From positions 4,838,001 through 4,902,000 of the forward strand of contig NC_079877.1 in the NCBI RefSeq assembly GCF_029227915.1: a stretch of 64,000 nucleotides of DNA, written 5' to 3'. Below, piece after piece: positions 61,502 through 64,000 of this stretch. Positions within the stretch are counted from its first letter, which is position 1. Each line of letters opens with the position of its first letter. The notes under the pieces were generated by a model, which searched no databases, had not been told where the DNA came from, and saw only the letters and a list, made by a program, of their open reading frames with translations. Source of the DNA: Hydractinia symbiolongicarpus. Taxonomy: Eukaryota; Cnidaria; Hydrozoa; Anthoathecata; Hydractiniidae. A program made the translations under genes and the position numbers.

Positions 61502-63160
61502 AATAAAAGAAGTTTAATCGCCGGCAAACGAAAACCTGCGATTTCCCGTAAATCCCGTACTCGGCCCGTATAGTCAAAAGTATAAAAAGAAAGTACCCAG
61601 GGAGTAAACTCATTTCCCAAACGATTTTTTAAATTATTATTTCACCACTAAAGCCCATGAGACTTGTAGTTTTTAAAAATGTTTTCATTTTTGATGAGAC
61701 GCTGAATAAAAGAAGTTTAATCGTCGGCAAACGAAAACCCGCAATTTCCCGTAAATCCCGGTCTCGGCCCGTATAGTCAAAAGTATACAAAGAGAGTACC
61801 CAGGGTGTAAACTCATTTCCCGAACGATTTTTTAAATTATTTTTTCACCACTAAAACGCATGAGACTTGTAGTTTTCAAAAATGTTTTCATTTTTGATGA
61901 GACGCTGAATAAAAGAAGTTTAATCGCCTGCAAACGAAAACCTGCAATTTCCCGTAAATCCCGGACTCGGCCCGTATAGTCAAAAGTATACAAAGAAAGT
62001 ACCCAGGGAGTAAACTCATTTCCCAAACGATTTTTTAAATTATTATTTCACCACTAAAGCCCATGAGACTTGTAGTTTTTAAAAATGTTTTCATTTTTGA
62101 TGAGACGGTGAGTAAAAGAAGTTTAATCGCCGGCAAACGAAAACCCGCGATTTCCCGTAAATCCCGGTCTCGGCCCGTATAGTCAAAAGTATACAAGGAA
62201 AGTACCCAGTGAGTAAACTCATTTCCCGAACGAATTTTTAAATTATTTTTTACCACTAAAACGCATGAGACTTGTAGTTTTCAGAAATGTTTTCATTTTT
62301 GATGAGACGCTAAATGAAAGTGGTTTAATCGCCGGCAAACGAAAACCCGCGATTTCCCGTAAATCCCGGGCTTGGCCCGTATAGTCGAATGTATACAAAG
62401 AAAGTACCCTGTGAGTAAACTCATTTCCAAAACGATTTTGTAAATTACTATTTCACCACTAAAGCCCATGAGACTTGTAGTATTTAAAAATATTTTCATT
62501 TTTAATGAGACGCTGAATAAAAGAAGTTTAATCGCCGGCAAACGAAAACCCGCGATTTCCCGTAAATCCCGGGCTTGGCCCGTATAGTCGAATGTATACA
62601 AAGAAAGTACCCTGTGAGTAAACTCATTTCCAAAACGATTTTTTAAATTATCTTTTCACCACTAAAACGCTTGAGACTTGTAGTTTTCAAAAATGTTTTC
62701 ATTTTTGATGAGACGCTAAATAAAAGAAGTTTAATCGCCGGCAAACGAAAACCCGCGATTTCCCGTAAATCCCGGGCTTGGCCCGTATAGTCGAATGTAT
62801 ACAAAGAAAGTACCCAGTGAGTAAACTCATTTCCCGAACGATTTTTTAATTCATTTTTTCACCACTAAAACGCATGAGACTTGTAGTTTTCAGAAATGTT
62901 TTCATTTTTGATGAGACGCTTAATGAAAGTGGTTTAATCGCCGGCAAACGAAAACCCGCGATTTCCCGTAAATCCCGGGCTTGGCCCGTATAGTCGAATG
63001 TATACTAAGAAAGTACCCTGTGAGTAAACTCATTTCCAAAACGATTTTTTAAATTATCTTTTCACCACTAAAACGCTTGAGACTTGTAGTTTTCAAAAAT
63101 GTTTTCATTTTTGATGAGACGCTAAATAAAAGAAGTTTAATCGCCGGCAAACGAAAACCT
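61502..63160. repeat. 11-monomer HOR, offset 2232 bp, copy 2 (distal)
   Basis: Second copy of the segment, separated from the first by about 570 bp of other monomers (60,929-61,501). One difference noticed is cctgcaatttccc near 61943 for cctgcgatttccc. Correspondence ends near 63,160, where a cctgcgatttcccg monomer replaces the cccgccatttcttg monomer of copy 1. Confidence 0.8.
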
Positions 63161-64000
63161 GCGATTTCCCGTAAATCCCGGACTCGGCCCGTATAGTCAA
63201 AAGTATACAAAGAAAGTACCCAGGGAGTAAACTAATTTCCCAAACGATTTTTTAAATTATTATTTCACCACTAAAGCCCATGAGACTTGTAGTTTTTAAA
63301 AGTGTTTTTATTTTTGATGAGACGCTGAATAAAAGAAGTTTAATCGCCGGCAAACGAAAACCCGCCATTTCCCGTAAACCCCGGACTCGGCCCGCATAGT
63401 CAAAAGTATACAAAGAAAGTACCCAGGGTGTAAACTCATTTCCCGAACGATTTTTTAAATTACTATTTCACCACTAAAGCCCATGAGACTTGTAGTATTT
63501 AAAAATATTTTCATTTTTGATGAGACGCTGGACAAAAGAAGTTTAATCGCCGGCAAACGAAAACCCGCGACTTCCCGTAAATCCCGGGCTTGGCCCGTAT
63601 AGTCAAAAGTATACAAAGATAGTACCCAGGGAGTAAACTCATTTCCCGAACGATTTTTTAATTCATTTTTTCACCACTAAAACGTATGAGACTTGTAGTT
63701 TTCAAAAATGTTTTCATTTTTGATGAGACGCTGAATAAAAGAAGTTTAATCGCCGGCAAACGAAAACCTGCGATTTCCCGTAAATCCCGGACTCGGCCCG
63801 TATAATCAAAAGTATACAAAGAAAGTACCCAGGGAGTAAACTAATTTCCCAAACGATTTTTTAAATTATTATTTCACCACTAAAGCCCATGAGACTTGTA
63901 GTTTTTAAAAATATTTTCATTTTTGATGAGACACTGAATAAAAGAAGTTTAATCGCCGGCAAACGAAAACCCGCGACTTCCCGTAAATCCCGGGCTTGGT

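Larger units (their letters stand above)
31749..64000. repeat. 203-bp satellite array, right block
   Basis: About 159 further copies of the same monomer, in the same orientation and continuing in register after the LINE. The first copy resumes at tatagtcaaaagtatac, the monomer point where the left block stops. From about 55.8 kb the copies are more varied. They carry private variants such as gtcgaatgtatac, ccctgtgagtaaac and gaaagtggtttaatcg, and several monomers with shortened junctions (attttttaccac). The array runs off the right edge of the window. Apart from HOR structure, no gene or other element is visible in this block. Confidence 0.97.

Noticed and set aside
1-64000. CRISPR array
   Set aside because: The repeats are directly adjacent with no unique spacers, the unit is about 203 bp, and the LINE indicates a eukaryotic genome.
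1-64000. Telomeric repeats, rDNA, tRNA genes or histone genes within the array
   Set aside because: No TTAGGG-like runs, rRNA-like stretches or cloverleaf-like sequences were seen by eye. A covariance-model scan was not possible here.
1-64000. A new defence system or bacterial gene cluster
   Set aside because: Outside the LINE there is no coding sequence with protein-like features. The window is satellite DNA, and I found nothing supporting any other system.

Overview
This window is one long satellite DNA array from a eukaryotic, almost certainly animal, genome. It is interrupted once by a full-length non-LTR retrotransposon. About 59.8 kb is head-to-tail copies of a 203-bp monomer (roughly 294 copies). 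One hand-counted consensus-like monomer is about 37% G+C. The remaining 4.2 kb (27516-31748) is a CR1-like LINE on the minus strand. No tRNA, rRNA, host gene, CRISPR array or prokaryotic feature is visible. The two-ORF LINE (an ORF1 with an SGNH-esterase domain; an ORF2 with an APE-type endonuclease, a FADD-type reverse transcriptase and no RNase H) fits CR1-group elements of invertebrates. Cnidarians are my best guess for the host, but this is a weak inference from general style.

Layout. Positions 1-27515 are satellite, 27516-31748 the LINE, and 31749-64000 satellite again in the same orientation and in register. Monomers fall into two main flavours, which often alternate: one begins ctaaagccc, the other ctaaaacgc. 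Above the monomer is a mosaic of local higher-order repeats (HORs) of different sizes: 3451 bp (17 monomers) at 3.8-10.7 kb; 1014 bp (5) at 11.6-13.5 kb; 1420 bp (7) at 13.1-15.9 kb; 608 bp (3) at 15.8-16.9 kb; 2029 bp (10) at 16.8-20.7 kb; 1217 bp (6) at 20.7-27.5 kb; 2636 and 3854 bp (13 and 19) at 32.8-43 kb; 405 bp (2) at 43.6-44.6 kb; 406 bp (2) at 46.0-46.8 kb; 812 bp (4) at 48.2-49.9 kb; and 2232 bp (11) twice independently, at 49.1-53.6 and 59.3-63.2 kb. Diagnostic base variants are confined to particular stretches, as expected from local unequal exchange or amplification.

The LINE looks young. Both ORFs are open from start to stop, both sets of catalytic residues are present, the ends are recognisable, and it is flanked by a possible 4-bp duplication (tata). 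It broke a monomer of the 6-mer HOR whose two halves still match intact neighbours. Its most unusual feature is that ORF1 and ORF2 lie in the same reading frame, separated by one TGA and 23 open codons, so stop-codon readthrough would give a single polyprotein. Its 3' UTR carries a two-tier hairpin close to the 3' end.

Short open frames of 60-100 codons recur in nearly every monomer. I treat them as by-products of the satellite, not genes: 203 is not a multiple of 3, so no frame runs through the array, and the frames break freely between copies. All offsets and boundaries were read by eye from landmark variants. HOR edges are accurate to tens of bases at best, and percent identities were not computed.
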